Below are positions 1 through 9,229 of a stretch of 30,384 nucleotides of DNA, one piece after another. Numbering within the stretch: position 1 is the stretch's first letter; each line of letters begins with the position of its first letter. This DNA comes from Nitrospirota bacterium. Its GTDB lineage: Bacteria; Nitrospirota; Thermodesulfovibrionia; Thermodesulfovibrionales; Magnetobacteriaceae. The stretch is from the NCBI GenBank assembly GCA_015232165.1, contig JADGAE010000003.1:1-30384 (forward strand), read 5' to 3'. A model generated the notes under the pieces. That model saw nothing but the letters and a program-made list of their open reading frames with translations, had not been told where the DNA came from and did no database searches. Made by a program: the position numbers and the translations under genes.

Positions 1-97
1 CGCCCCCTTCAGAACCCCCTGCAAGGGGACCAGTCCCCTTGACCCCATTAAAGTGCCGTGAATTTTGTAGTTAATCCAATCGAAACGCGCTATAAAA
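1..97 (-). repeat. Dispersed G-rich palindromic repeat, copy R1
   Basis: Read on the minus strand, this is a G-rich element with the near-perfect palindrome CAAGGGGACTGGTCCCCTTG (about positions 24-43), followed by a GGGGG-TTCTGAA-GGGGG block that runs off the left edge. It begins with the sequence GGCACTTTAATGGGGTCAA, which also occurs in the copy at 10449. At 79-94 the motif TCGAAACGCGCTATA follows. The same motif recurs at 10591-10605, also next to a copy. It lies downstream of the radical SAM gene stop. Beyond it, 98-189 is AT-rich with nothing recognised. Confidence 0.75.
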
Positions 98-189
98 TAA
101 TAGCACCATCAGTGTGTGAAGAAATAGTGGAGAAAGAAGAATAACAAAACCATAATTCCCCCATTCTAAACTAAATATGATTTTTTCTC

Positions 190-1284
190 TTACGTATAGG
201 GCCTGAAGTCTTTATCCGGACGTATGAAGGTCTCCGATTGCCTGACGTCGCTGACGTCGTTGATCGTCAGACAATCTCCGCATACCGCCCCTTGCTCACC
301 CCTTAGCAGACGACGGCGGATGTCTCTGACCCGATCCGACCTCATGAGCGCGCTAAATGGACGCTCATTGATATTGCCAACAACGCCGCTGTGACAGAGC
401 TTGACATTGCCGTCACTTGCTATGATGAAATAAAACCACGGATAGGCACACTGCGACTTGTCGGCGGTTACCGGCTGTTGCCGGGAAAACAGCGGCGGAT
501 GGATTAACATAATCTCCGGGGCGGCGGCATCAAACTTATGCCTTAATGCGTTGATCGTTGCATCATATAACTCCTGGTGATAAAACAGCGACTGCTCAAA
601 CAACTCGTCAAACGGCCTGGCCAGCCTGGCATGCCTCAACTGCACGACACCAACACCATAGTCCCGGGCAAACTCATAGACATGCGCCAGGTCTTCGACG
701 TTTGAGCGCAGCATGGTGTAGTTTATCCTGACCACGGGGGTTTTACCCTTGCCGCGATAAGTCTTGATGGAGCTCAGTGCAGACAGGACGCGGTTGAGGT
801 CTCCATTTGGCCGAATGGCGTTGTAGGTTGCCTCGGTAAGGCCATCGATGCTGATGATAAGCTCATCCAGCAGACCTTCGGTAACGATCCTGCCAATGAT
901 ATCGTCGTTTAAGAGGGTCGCATTGGTGCATACACTGATGACGCCGTGGCAATGAGCCCTGGCGATCCTCAGATAGTCCAGGAACCCCTTGGTCAGAAAA
1001 GGCTCATATCCGCAGGAAAGCTCCAGCACCCGCACCATCCCAAAGATGTCACGGGCAAGACAGTCAAAGACCTCAAGGGGCATCACCCTGAGTCGCCCCC
1101 TGAACTCCTCACGTGACATATAGCACATGACACAGCGCAGATTGCAGGCGTTGTTGGTGTCAACGGCAAGACGATAGACGGGGAGGTGAAAGGACTCCAG
1201 TATCCTGATGGCGGCAATCTTCAGAGGCCGCAGTCTCAGGCCGTTGTAGAGCCTCATTAGAAGGTACTTATCCACATGCAGCAT
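190..1284 (-). CDS. Radical SAM protein with SPASM-like C-terminus
   Basis: This 364-aa protein carries the radical SAM cluster motif CX3CX2C at C47, C51 and C54 (ACNLRCVMC), which binds a [4Fe-4S] cluster and S-adenosylmethionine. The C-terminal third has four more cysteines (C279, C297, C335, C338, the last two in CGDC). This matches a SPASM or twitch-type auxiliary cluster domain. Such proteins modify peptides or small molecules or carry out sugar or lipid chemistry; the substrate cannot be read from the sequence. The ATG lies 1 nt after the TAA of the sugar transferase gene, with a GAAGGGGGT ribosome site inside that gene's end. The two are therefore probably translationally coupled and may serve the same envelope pathway. 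There is no signal peptide, so the protein is probably cytoplasmic. Confidence 0.88.
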   Translation of the reverse strand: MLHVDKYLLMRLYNGLRLRPLKIAAIRILESFHLPVYRLAVDTNNACNLRCVMCYMSREEFRGRLRVMPLEVFDCLARDIFGMVRVLELSCGYEPFLTKGFLDYLRIARAHCHGVISVCTNATLLNDDIIGRIVTEGLLDELIISIDGLTEATYNAIRPNGDLNRVLSALSSIKTYRGKGKTPVVRINYTMLRSNVEDLAHVYEFARDYGVGVVQLRHARLARPFDELFEQSLFYHQELYDATINALRHKFDAAAPEIMLIHPPLFSRQQPVTADKSQCAYPWFYFIIASDGNVKLCHSGVVGNINERPFSALMRSDRVRDIRRRLLRGEQGAVCGDCLTINDVSDVRQSETFIRPDKDFRPYT

Positions 1285-1285
1285 C

Positions 1286-2728
1286 TTACCTGACCCCCTT
1301 CATAAAGAACACCACCGACACAGTCTTTATCAGTATGACGATGTCAAGCCACAGGGACCAGTTCATGATGTACCAGTTATCAAGCCTGATCCTGTAGTCG
1401 TAGGTGGTGTCGTTTCTACCGGAGACCTGCCATAGCCCCGTGATACCCGGTAGTACTGAAAAACATGCCTCGGCCAGCTCCTTGTAGTAGGTCTCCACTT
1501 CGTGTTCGGTCACGGGACGCGGGCCGATAATGCTCATCTCCCCCTTGAGGACATTAAATATCTGCGGCAGTTCATCCAGTGAGGTTTTTCGCAGAAAGGC
1601 GCCTATCCTGGTGACCCGCGGATCGTTTGTCAACTTGTAGTGCTGCTGCCATTCATTGAGATTGGAGTCGCTCTGCAGGAGGGTGGCAAGCATGGCCTCG
1701 GCATCCTTGACCATCGTGCGAAACTTGTAGCACTTAAATGGCTTCCCTCCCTTGCCAATCCTCAGGTGCGAATAGATGACAGGCCCACGTGACTCAAGCC
1801 TTATGAGCAGACCAATAACCCCTACCATGACAAACAACACGGGTAGCAAGACAATGCCCGATACAATATCAAACAGGCGCTTTATGATGCGGTTTTTGAC
1901 AAACTTGAGGTTGTTCCTGATCTTTAGCAGGAATATCTCCTCATAAAACAGGTGCAACAGTTCCGTGTTCAACAGCGCCACACCGCATAGGTCCGGGACT
2001 ATCATGATGTCCGTTATACACAACTGTAGTTGAAACGCAAGCGTGGATATGCGCTTGGGGCCAAGTGAGGGCATGGCGATTATCACCGTATTTATATTAA
2101 GATGTGTAATCAAATGTGCATAGTTGCATATGCCACCAAACACCATTTTGCCATCAACCGTGGTGTTTATCTTGTCCTGGTCGTCATCCAGAAACCCCAC
2201 CACCTCAATACCGATAGACTTCTCACACGCCAGCCATTTATTAATAAGCCTGCCGGTGTTACCGGCCCCAAGTATGAGCGCCCTGGTCTTAAAGAGGCAG
2301 AACCTAAAGAGCGTCTTCTTGCCCAACAATCGGTATATGGGGAAGACAAAAAGCGATATGCACCACAACAGCACCAGGATCATGCGTGATATCTCTGCCG
2401 ACATCTGCCCAATATTGACTATGACCATGACAATCAGCATAATCAGCGTAAGGCTTGTGATCAACCTCCTGGTGTCGTCCCAGAATGGCAATCCGGCGCT
2501 GTACATGCCGGTATAGGCATTGAAAGACACATAGGTCACCGGCACCCACCACAGCCCCGCGTACATGCCAAAGGCAAAGTTTTCGGTCAACCCCCTAAAC
2601 ACCAGCGGCAACAGACCGTCCCTGACGTACCAGGCGACAAACAGAGACGTATAAAAGGCCAGGACATCCAGACAGACCAGGAAAAAGACCCGCACAAAAT
2701 GTATTATAAACTGTCTATGGGCAGTCAT
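1286..2728 (-). CDS. Polyprenyl glycosylphosphotransferase (WbaP-type sugar transferase)
   Basis: This 480-aa integral membrane enzyme transfers a hexose-1-phosphate (galactose or glucose in characterised relatives) from a nucleotide sugar to undecaprenyl phosphate. That is the first step in building exopolysaccharide or O-antigen repeats. About four hydrophobic helices lie in residues 10-140. A Rossmann-like domain follows with GAGNTG near residue 152 (CoA-binding-like, PF13727). After a re-entrant hydrophobic helix (about 285-310) comes the bacterial sugar transferase domain (PF02397), with [29 protein letters not shown] and the WbaP-like end NWSLWLDI. Length and architecture are normal for the family. 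The sugar is unknown. The ATG at 2728 lacks a good Shine-Dalgarno sequence. The radical SAM gene follows directly as an operon partner. Confidence 0.93.
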   Translation of the reverse strand: MTAHRQFIIHFVRVFFLVCLDVLAFYTSLFVAWYVRDGLLPLVFRGLTENFAFGMYAGLWWVPVTYVSFNAYTGMYSAGLPFWDDTRRLITSLTLIMLIVMVIVNIGQMSAEISRMILVLLWCISLFVFPIYRLLGKKTLFRFCLFKTRALILGAGNTGRLINKWLACEKSIGIEVVGFLDDDQDKINTTVDGKMVFGGICNYAHLITHLNINTVIIAMPSLGPKRISTLAFQLQLCITDIMIVPDLCGVALLNTELLHLFYEEIFLLKIRNNLKFVKNRIIKRLFDIVSGIVLLPVLFVMVGVIGLLIRLESRGPVIYSHLRIGKGGKPFKCYKFRTMVKDAEAMLATLLQSDSNLNEWQQHYKLTNDPRVTRIGAFLRKTSLDELPQIFNVLKGEMSIIGPRPVTEHEVETYYKELAEACFSVLPGITGLWQVSGRNDTTYDYRIRLDNWYIMNWSLWLDIVILIKTVSVVFFMKGVR

Positions 2729-2813
2729 CGCGATTTAAAGTGTGGCCCCCCTTGACCCGTTGATACGCAGACCTCAGCTCCGGGCGCATAAAAAAATGGT
2801 GGGCGCCTTTGGG

Positions 2814-2910
2814 AAAGAAAGGGGCGACTCCGCTCGCACAGCGACGTTACCGCGCCCCCTTCAGAACCCCCTGCAAGGGGGCCAGCCCCCTTGACCCCTT
2901 TATATACATT
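2814..2910 (-). repeat. Dispersed G-rich palindromic repeat, long copy R2
   Basis: This is a long version of the element. On the plus strand it reads AAAGGGGCGACTCCGCTCGC at 2817-2836, then CGCGCCCCCTTCAGAACCCC, then the CAAGGGGGCCAGCCCCCTTG palindrome (2872-2891) and an AT-rich end. The block is nearly identical to the copy at 27228, including parts of the flank (an AAAAATTTAT-like segment near 2933). It differs from the short copies by about 30 bp between the GGGGGCG and CGCCCC arms. Confidence 0.8.
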
Positions 2911-3105
2911 TTTATTACCATTTGTTGTCCACCAAAAATTTATGCACCCCTCAGCTCCGGTTGTGGCCCGTGCATCATTGCCTATATTATAAAATGGGGT
3001 ATCCAACATCCCTATTAAACCCGTACATTGCATAGCCTTATCTTACCAAATTCACGGGACTTTGTGTGAACGAAATTAACGCTCAACGCGCAGGTACTCA
3101 ACGGG

Positions 3106-3206
3106 CGAATAAATTTTTCATGGGTAACAAGATGTCCTTATATGGGGTCAAGGGGACTGGTCCCCTTGCAGGATGAGGGTCTGAGGGGAAGGGGCGAGCC
3201 GCCCCT
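3106..3206 (+). repeat. Dispersed G-rich palindromic repeat, copy R3
   Basis: This plus-oriented copy starts with CGAATAAATTTTTCATGGGT, the reverse complement of the flank of the 27-kb copy. It continues with TATGGGGTCAAGGGGACTGG and the CCCCTTGCAGG arm, and ends at a GGGGCGAGCCGCCCC hairpin. The middle is degenerate (GGATGAGGGTCTGAGGGG). Together with R2 it forms an inverted pair about 200 bp apart. Confidence 0.75.
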
Positions 3207-3333
3207 GGCTCAAATGGACAGAGTCCTTCTCCCTTTTTTTCTCAAGGCACCCATTAGTTTCTTATGCACCCGTGCGAGCGGAGGGGGTGGGGCACCCCGG
3301 CCACAAAACGCCCCTTTTTTTCTTTTCTTGTCT

Positions 3334-5328
3334 TTAGAGTCCAACGACGCGGTTTCTTCCTTGGTTCTTGGCTGCATAGAGGGCCTTGTCTGCCTTGTGT
3401 ACGAGCTCGGCGACGTCCTTCATTGAGGGATCAAAGACTGCAACGCCGGCGCTTATCGTCAGCAGGTGACCACGGAAGCGCTTGAGCAATATGTTGCCGA
3501 GTTTTTCGACCTCCCTGCGCAGCCTCTCGGCACAGAACATCGCGTTGTCAAAGCCTGCGCCGTTTAATATGATAACAAACTCCTCCCCGCCATAACGCCC
3601 CACGTAATCCCCTGGCCTTGATAGCTTGACGATTGTCGAGGCAACGATCTTGAGCACACTGTCGCCGGCCTGATGACCAAAGGAGTCGTTGAACCGCTTG
3701 AAGTGGTCTATGTCTATCATGCCAATGGCGAGGTCTGTGCCTTGCCGGAGGGCATGTTTAAAGCCGGTGGCAAGGAGTTCGTCCAGGGAGCCGCGGTTGT
3801 GTACGCGCGTCAGGGCGTCTGTGGTTGCCCTGACCTTGTATTTCTCAAATATGCGTGCGTGCTCAAGGGCCATGCCAAGCTCGTTTGCCACCATGGTAAT
3901 ATATGACAGGTCGTGTTGATGTATCGGGGAACCTGAGAGGAGGTTGTCAACCCCTATGATGCCCAGTATCTGATTGTTGTTGGTCAACGGGACGATGCCC
4001 ATCTCCTTGATCCCCATCTGGGCAAGCAGGCGACACTCCCCGGTGGTGGCACCGTGGATGACAACCGGAGTCTTTCTCCTTAGACACTCGATAAACCCCT
4101 CCAGGTACGGGGTAATCACAACGCCAAAACCAATCTCCAGGCTGCCCCGTGAACCGGCCTCATGAAGGGCCTTGACCTTGAGTGTCCGCGTACCCTCCTC
4201 GACCTTCATCAGATATATGCGGTCGTAGTGAAAGTCTGCCTGGATTGCCTTTAGGGTGGCGTCGATTATCTCTGCACCATCCAGACTGCCGTGTGGAGCG
4301 GTCAGGCTCTTTGAGATATTGGGGGGTGAAATGTCCTGCGCTGAGGCGGTGAGATAGAAGTAGTGCGTGTGCTTTTTGCTCAGGGCAATGTTTGCAAGCA
4401 GAAGGTTTTCACGAAACTTGTCAATTGTCGGAAAGCTAAAGTTGTAAAATTGTGCAAGATGTCTCAGCTCTATGTCGAGTCTGTCAACAAGGTTGTGCAT
4501 TTGCAGCTTGCTTATATCGACGGTCTTGATAGCCTCTGGTTGAAGTATGGGGTGTCTTACAATGTTTACGGAGCCTATGCCCTGAGTCCATGCGATGAGG
4601 TTTGCCAGGGCCACAATGGATATTAACAACGCGTCGCTTTCGCCGAGGTTGAGGTGAGCAAAGCGCTGATGGTGGTACCTTATCACCAGCGTGACAAACT
4701 CAGGAAACCCCCAGAGGTGCGAAAAGAACGCCCCGACATTGTCATGCCCCATGCCGATGAACTTGACCTCCTCCTCGATAAGCAGACCATTTATCTTGGG
4801 CAGATTGTCCAGGAAGTCGGAATAGGTGATACGTCCGGAGCCCTCTATGATTATCTTGCCCAGGTCGTGAAGCAGGCCGGTGAGATAGGCCTCGTTGTGA
4901 TTTCGGTATCCGAGCTCCTGTGCTATAGCCCTGCTCAAACACGCCACCGACAGACAATGCTGCCAGAAAAATATGCGGTCAAAACGAGGCCGTATACTGC
5001 CCGTAAAAAACTTCTCATACAGCGATAACTCCAATGCCAGCGACCATATGGTCGAAAATCCCAAGACCTCAATCGCTTCCTTGACGTCGGTTATGCCGTG
5101 TCTTATCCTGTACGCGGGTGAGTTGACCAACTTGAGTATTCGCGCCGCAATAGTCGGCTCCGTCTCTACGAGCCTGACCAGGTCCTCAATGGAGACGTCA
5201 TCCTGGTTGGCCATCCTCAGCATCTTTACAACCGCTACGGATACTACGGGAAGCTCCCCGATTCCGGGGTCTATGACATTAGAGATCGCCTCCCTTGACG
5301 GTATCTCCATAGGGTTATCTACGTTCAT
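3334..5328 (-). CDS. HDOD-GAF-GGDEF diguanylate cyclase
   Basis: This 664-aa cytoplasmic signalling protein has three parts. An HDOD domain (about 8-205) contains [20 protein letters not shown] and a well-kept LLHDLGK motif near residue 154. A GAF-like sensor covers about 335-490. The C-terminal GGDEF domain has an active-site GGEEF at 580-584. An RPGD at 571-574 lies exactly five residues before it, which is the classic c-di-GMP inhibitory I-site. It should therefore make c-di-GMP with feedback inhibition. Its ATG overlaps the TGA of the chemoreceptor gene by 4 nt (ATGA), so the two are an operon and are likely co-translated. HDOD-GGDEF proteins often link c-di-GMP to motility or biofilm control; the specific input is unknown. 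Confidence 0.93.
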   Translation of the reverse strand: MNVDNPMEIPSREAISNVIDPGIGELPVVSVAVVKMLRMANQDDVSIEDLVRLVETEPTIAARILKLVNSPAYRIRHGITDVKEAIEVLGFSTIWSLALELSLYEKFFTGSIRPRFDRIFFWQHCLSVACLSRAIAQELGYRNHNEAYLTGLLHDLGKIIIEGSGRITYSDFLDNLPKINGLLIEEEVKFIGMGHDNVGAFFSHLWGFPEFVTLVIRYHHQRFAHLNLGESDALLISIVALANLIAWTQGIGSVNIVRHPILQPEAIKTVDISKLQMHNLVDRLDIELRHLAQFYNFSFPTIDKFRENLLLANIALSKKHTHYFYLTASAQDISPPNISKSLTAPHGSLDGAEIIDATLKAIQADFHYDRIYLMKVEEGTRTLKVKALHEAGSRGSLEIGFGVVITPYLEGFIECLRRKTPVVIHGATTGECRLLAQMGIKEMGIVPLTNNNQILGIIGVDNLLSGSPIHQHDLSYITMVANELGMALEHARIFEKYKVRATTDALTRVHNRGSLDELLATGFKHALRQGTDLAIGMIDIDHFKRFNDSFGHQAGDSVLKIVASTIVKLSRPGDYVGRYGGEEFVIILNGAGFDNAMFCAERLRREVEKLGNILLKRFRGHLLTISAGVAVFDPSMKDVAELVHKADKALYAAKNQGRNRVVGL

Positions 5329-6962
5329 ACCTTAAACTGGTCTATGATCCGCTGCAAGTCAACCGAAAGCAGTGCCAGGTCTGCGGCAGACTGGGCAATC
5401 TGATCGGAACCTGCCGAGGTTTCGTTGGAGATATTTGCCACGGCCTCTATGTCCTTCTGGATGGTATCCGACACCGATGACATCTCCTCCGTGGCAGTGG
5501 CTATGTTCTGCACAAGCCCCTGAAGGTTATCGACGTTTTTGACGATGTCACTTAAGGAATCCCCTGCCTTGGTGACATGTGCCACGCCCGTCTGGACTTT
5601 TTCCGTGACATCGTTCATGGAATTGACGGTGGCCGTGACCTCGTCCTGTATGCTTCCGATCATGGCGCTTATCTCTGCGGTGGCCTTGGATGTGCGTTCG
5701 GCGAGCTTTCTCACCTCGTCTGCTACCACGGCAAAGCCCCGGCCCTGTTCCCCGGCCCTTGCAGCCTCTATGGCGGCGTTGAGGGCGAGCAGGTTTGTCT
5801 GGTCCGCGATATCGTTGATGACGCTTATGATGTCCCCTATCTTCATTGAACGGTCGCCAAGGGAGGTCACAAACCGGGACGACTCCTGCACGGTGCCGGC
5901 AATTGCCCTGACCATATCTACGGACTGATGCACTATGGATGCACCCTCGGAAGCAACCGCGGCCGTGGTTGTAACCGACTCTGATATAAACGATGTGTTC
6001 TGGGCGATATCCGCTGCCGTCTGTGACATCTCTGTTGATGCCGTGGCGATCTGGGTTGCCCTGGTTGCCTGCTCGGATATCCCCCCGGACATCTGTTTGG
6101 AGTTTGCGCTTAACTCTTCACTGGCCGCGGCAATGCTATCGGCCGAGGTCTTTATAGTCGTTATCATCTCCCTGAGTCTCTCAACCATCTCCCTGATGGC
6201 AAGCAGCAGGTGACCGATCTCATCCGTGCTGTCAACCTCTATCTCAATGTCAAGGTTCCCCTGTGAGACAAGCCTCATGGTCTCCATGCCCCTGATGATG
6301 GGGCGCGTGTTAAGGTGCGAAACAAACAAGGAGAGCACTATGATAAAACCAAAACATACCAGGGTTACGATAAATATCTTAATCTTAAGTCTTGTCATCT
6401 GCGTATCTATGTCGTCTATGTAAACGCCCGTCCCGATAATCCAACCCCAGGGTTTAAACAGCCTCACGTATGACAGCTTTGGAACCGGCCTGGACGCCCC
6501 GGGCTTGGACCACATATAACTGACATATCCGGCACCATCCTTTTTGGTGACATTGACGAACTCAACGAAAAGGCGCTTACCGTTTGGGTCCTTGTTGTCA
6601 CTGAGGTCCTTGCCGTCAAGTTCGGGCTTAATGGGGTGCATGATCATCTTTGGCTGCATGTCGTTTATCCAGAAGTACTCTTTTTCCATGTACCTGATAT
6701 TGCGTATGCGCTCTTTAGCCCTGTTTTGTGCCTCTTCCAAGGTAAATTCACCCTTGTTGGCACGCCCGTCGTACTCGGCAATAAGTGCGTGTGCCACGTC
6801 AGTAAGGCTCCTGAGTGAGTTGAGTTTCTCATCAAACATGCTATTCCGGGTAAGCGGTATAAAATAAAAGAGAATAACCATAAATATGATCAACAGAGTT
6901 GCTATTGATATACTTATGCTCTTCCAAAACAGCGACCAATCCCTAAATCTCTTTAGCTTCAT
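5325..6962 (-). CDS. Methyl-accepting chemotaxis protein with Cache sensor
   Basis: This 545-aa transmembrane chemoreceptor has TM1 at about 13-33 and a periplasmic single-Cache domain at about 40-185. That domain has the sCache_2 pattern [15 protein letters not shown] and [14 protein letters not shown], as in receptors for small organic ligands. TM2 is at about 190-212, followed by HAMP. The cytoplasmic signalling domain has the conserved tip [20 protein letters not shown] and [15 protein letters not shown], which docks CheA and CheW. There is no C-terminal CheR-tethering pentapeptide. The start has an AAGGA ribosome site and a plausible promoter upstream. It is divergent from the PAS-GGDEF gene and overlaps the HDOD-GGDEF gene downstream, which suggests linked chemosensory and c-di-GMP control. 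The ligand is unknown. Confidence 0.95.
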   Translation of the reverse strand: MKLKRFRDWSLFWKSISISIATLLIIFMVILFYFIPLTRNSMFDEKLNSLRSLTDVAHALIAEYDGRANKGEFTLEEAQNRAKERIRNIRYMEKEYFWINDMQPKMIMHPIKPELDGKDLSDNKDPNGKRLFVEFVNVTKKDGAGYVSYMWSKPGASRPVPKLSYVRLFKPWGWIIGTGVYIDDIDTQMTRLKIKIFIVTLVCFGFIIVLSLFVSHLNTRPIIRGMETMRLVSQGNLDIEIEVDSTDEIGHLLLAIREMVERLREMITTIKTSADSIAAASEELSANSKQMSGGISEQATRATQIATASTEMSQTAADIAQNTSFISESVTTTAAVASEGASIVHQSVDMVRAIAGTVQESSRFVTSLGDRSMKIGDIISVINDIADQTNLLALNAAIEAARAGEQGRGFAVVADEVRKLAERTSKATAEISAMIGSIQDEVTATVNSMNDVTEKVQTGVAHVTKAGDSLSDIVKNVDNLQGLVQNIATATEEMSSVSDTIQKDIEAVANISNETSAGSDQIAQSAADLALLSVDLQRIIDQFKV

Positions 6963-6991
6963 AAATTTTCCTTAACCTTTCTTACTTGATG

Positions 6992-7020
6992 TCTATAAAC
7001 CAGTGATAATAAGTTTACAA
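6992..7020 (-). promoter_or_regulatory. Putative sigma-70 promoter for the chemoreceptor operon
   Basis: On the minus strand, TTGTAA (7020-7015) is followed 17 nt later by TATAGA (6997-6992), about 30 nt before the ATG and its AAGGA ribosome site. This is pattern-based only. Confidence 0.45.
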
Positions 7021-7045
7021 CATTTTTTCCTACAAATCAACTCCG

Positions 7046-7075
7046 TTTACAGGGGACTCAACACTCAACTATAAT
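7046..7075 (+). promoter_or_regulatory. Putative sigma-70 promoter for the PAS-GGDEF gene
   Basis: TTTACA (7046-7051), an 18-nt spacer and a perfect TATAAT (7070-7075). The predicted transcript would start about 7 nt before the ATG at 7089. No Shine-Dalgarno sequence is visible, so the mRNA could be nearly leaderless, or translation could start at the ATG pair at 7113 or 7116. Confidence 0.45.
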
Positions 7076-7088
7076 TTTATCTCAAGTT

Positions 7089-9158
7089 ATGGCAAAATGT
7101 TATAATTGTGACATGATGAAGAGCAGCTACAGATTCTATATAATAATAGCGGCTGGGTTTATTGTCTTTCTAACCATGATGGTCGCATTGATCTCCATTG
7201 GACACATGGGGCTGGACGGCAACTACAAGGAGCTGGACAAGATCATCAGCGTCTCTTCGTTAAAAACGGAACTGGCTCAGGAGATGCGCTACCTCATCCG
7301 CAACGAGGCGGTCCTGGTCAGAAACGCCCTGATGGATGACGTAAACAGGGCCGATGAGATAAGACGTATCAGCGAGAACCGAAAGAGATACGAAGAGGTC
7401 AAGGGCAACCTGGTACTGCTATCCAATGGCGGTCATGTGGGTCTGCTGATTGAGCAGATGTCCAACGATGACAAGACTACCCGCCGGTTGTGGGACAACG
7501 TCATAGAGCAGGCACAAGGCGGTAATATACAAGAAGGCTACAGTATCCTTGTCAGGGAAGTAAGACCCATCCAATGGAAGTGGCTGGACACCCTTGACAG
7601 GATAGCGACTTTTGAGAAAAACAGCGCAAAACGTGACTACCGGATGGCCTACGAGGTCTATATCCACACCAAGGACCAGCTCACGATTGTCGGCATCCTG
7701 ACCGTGATCATTGGGATAGCGATAGCCGTGGTTATCACAATAGGCATCTCGCGTCCCTTAAAGGCGGTAATAATGGAACGCACAGCAGGGCTTGAGGCGG
7801 TCAACGAGCAGCTCAGGGGGGAGGTATTTATGCGTCAGAGGATCGAGGAGGACCTGCGTCTGTCGATGAAGGAGAGCCGGGAGGTCAAGCAGATGGTTGA
7901 GTCCATCATGCACGGGATCACGGACGAGATATTTCTGATCACAAGGGATTACAAGATCGTGTGGGCGAATGAAAGCGCGCTTGGAAAATATGGTTATGGG
8001 CTGAGTGAGATCATAGGGAAGTTTTGTTATGAGGTAACGCATAAAAAGGAGAGTCCCTGTGACGTTTTAACGGAGCCGTGTGTTTTTGACGATCTGCAAA
8101 ATGGCATGAAACATAAGACCGTTGAGCACGTCCACACAGGTAGGGATGGCAAGCGGAGCCTTGTGGAGGTCACGGTCTACCCCATCTTTGATGAAAACGG
8201 TCAGGTCGGCAGGGTTGTGCACGTCTCCAAGGACATCACGGAACGGGTCAAGATGCAGGAACAGGTGATGGTCTTGTCAGCGGCAGTTGAGCAGAGTCCG
8301 GTGGCCGTGGTCATAACCGATATAACGGGCAAGGTAGAGTACGTCAACCCGCAGTTTACGAGGATGACTCGCTACAAGCCGGAGGAGGTCTACGGTCAGA
8401 CACTTGCGGTATTAAAGTCGGGCAAGCATCCGCCGGAGTTTTATCGGGAGCTGTGGCACACGATCCTGGCCGGTAAGGCGTGGCATGGCAGTATGTGCAA
8501 CAAGCGTAAGAACGGAGAACCATACTGGGAAAGTCAGAGCATATCGCCAATAAAGAATCAAAACGGTCAAATAACTCACTTTGTTGCCGTTAAGACCGAC
8601 GATACCGAGCGAAAACGCATCGAGGAACAACTCTACCACATGGCCAACTATGACGCGCTGACGGACCTTCCAAACCGCATACTGTTCTACGAACGTCTCA
8701 GCGAAGTGCTAAAAATATCCAGGCGCTATGAACATCAATTTGCGATCATGTTTGTTGACCTGGACAACTTCAAGATTGTCAACGATGTCTATGGCCATGA
8801 CGTTGGCGATCAGTTGTTGAAGGAGGCTGCCAATAGGTTGAGGGGTTGCGTGCGGACCTCCGATACGGTGGCACGCATGGGCGGGGATGAGTTCACGGTG
8901 ATATTGTCTAGGATATCCAAAGCGGAGGACTCCGTCCTGATAGCCGATTACATAATCGAAGCGTTGACCAAGCCGTTTTGCATTGCCGGTAACGATTGCT
9001 TTATCGGCACCAGCATTGGCATAAGCGTTTTTCCCTTAGACGGCGACGATGCCGAGGTGTTGGTGGCCAATGCCGACGTGGCCATGTATCACGTAAAGAA
9101 CAGCGGCAAGAACGGCTACCGGTTCTACCATGCTTTGGAGGATGACATAACGGTATAG
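7089..9158 (+). CDS. Membrane PAS-PAS-GGDEF diguanylate cyclase
   Basis: This 689-aa protein has two transmembrane helices (about 14-36 and 198-222) flanking a mostly helical periplasmic segment that resembles four-helix-bundle sensors. A short coiled coil follows, then PAS1 (about 265-390, with a CX6C pair near residues 332-340) and PAS2 (about 395-512, with a PAC-like FVAVKTDDTERKRIEEQL end). The GGDEF domain has the signature GGDEF at 598-602 and an inhibitory RTSD exactly five residues upstream. There is no EAL domain, so it is a c-di-GMP synthase rather than a bifunctional enzyme. The annotated ATG gives eight residues before MMKSS; ATG 7113 is an equally good start because neither has a ribosome site. 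A 48-bp near-copy of its 3' end lies at 10648. Confidence 0.92.
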   Translation: MAKCYNCDMMKSSYRFYIIIAAGFIVFLTMMVALISIGHMGLDGNYKELDKIISVSSLKTELAQEMRYLIRNEAVLVRNALMDDVNRADEIRRISENRKRYEEVKGNLVLLSNGGHVGLLIEQMSNDDKTTRRLWDNVIEQAQGGNIQEGYSILVREVRPIQWKWLDTLDRIATFEKNSAKRDYRMAYEVYIHTKDQLTIVGILTVIIGIAIAVVITIGISRPLKAVIMERTAGLEAVNEQLRGEVFMRQRIEEDLRLSMKESREVKQMVESIMHGITDEIFLITRDYKIVWANESALGKYGYGLSEIIGKFCYEVTHKKESPCDVLTEPCVFDDLQNGMKHKTVEHVHTGRDGKRSLVEVTVYPIFDENGQVGRVVHVSKDITERVKMQEQVMVLSAAVEQSPVAVVITDITGKVEYVNPQFTRMTRYKPEEVYGQTLAVLKSGKHPPEFYRELWHTILAGKAWHGSMCNKRKNGEPYWESQSISPIKNQNGQITHFVAVKTDDTERKRIEEQLYHMANYDALTDLPNRILFYERLSEVLKISRRYEHQFAIMFVDLDNFKIVNDVYGHDVGDQLLKEAANRLRGCVRTSDTVARMGGDEFTVILSRISKAEDSVLIADYIIEALTKPFCIAGNDCFIGTSIGISVFPLDGDDAEVLVANADVAMYHVKNSGKNGYRFYHALEDDITV

Positions 9159-9229
9159 TGGTGTAAGTTCAAGATCAACTGTGTGTGCCTGAAGTCAAGT
9201 TATTTACACCTACCCTCTTGCCAACGGTT

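Larger units (their letters stand above)
2729..3333. other. Repeat-rich intergenic region without a supported gene
   Basis: This 605-bp gap between two minus-strand genes holds two copies of the dispersed G-rich repeat in opposite orientation (2814-2910 and 3106-3206). Shorter shared blocks are also present: a CTCAGCTCCGG motif at 2773 and 2948, and a CTTATGCACC motif near 3261. A short GC hairpin (GGGGTG/CACCCC, 3284-3298) and a C4T8 tract (3311-3321) precede the HDOD gene end. Open frames here are low-complexity translations of the repeats and are not annotated. Confidence 0.7.

Noticed and set aside
2725..3033. 102-codon minus-strand frame upstream of the sugar transferase
   Set aside because: It is a translation of the dispersed repeat; a similar frame appears at the 27-kb copy.
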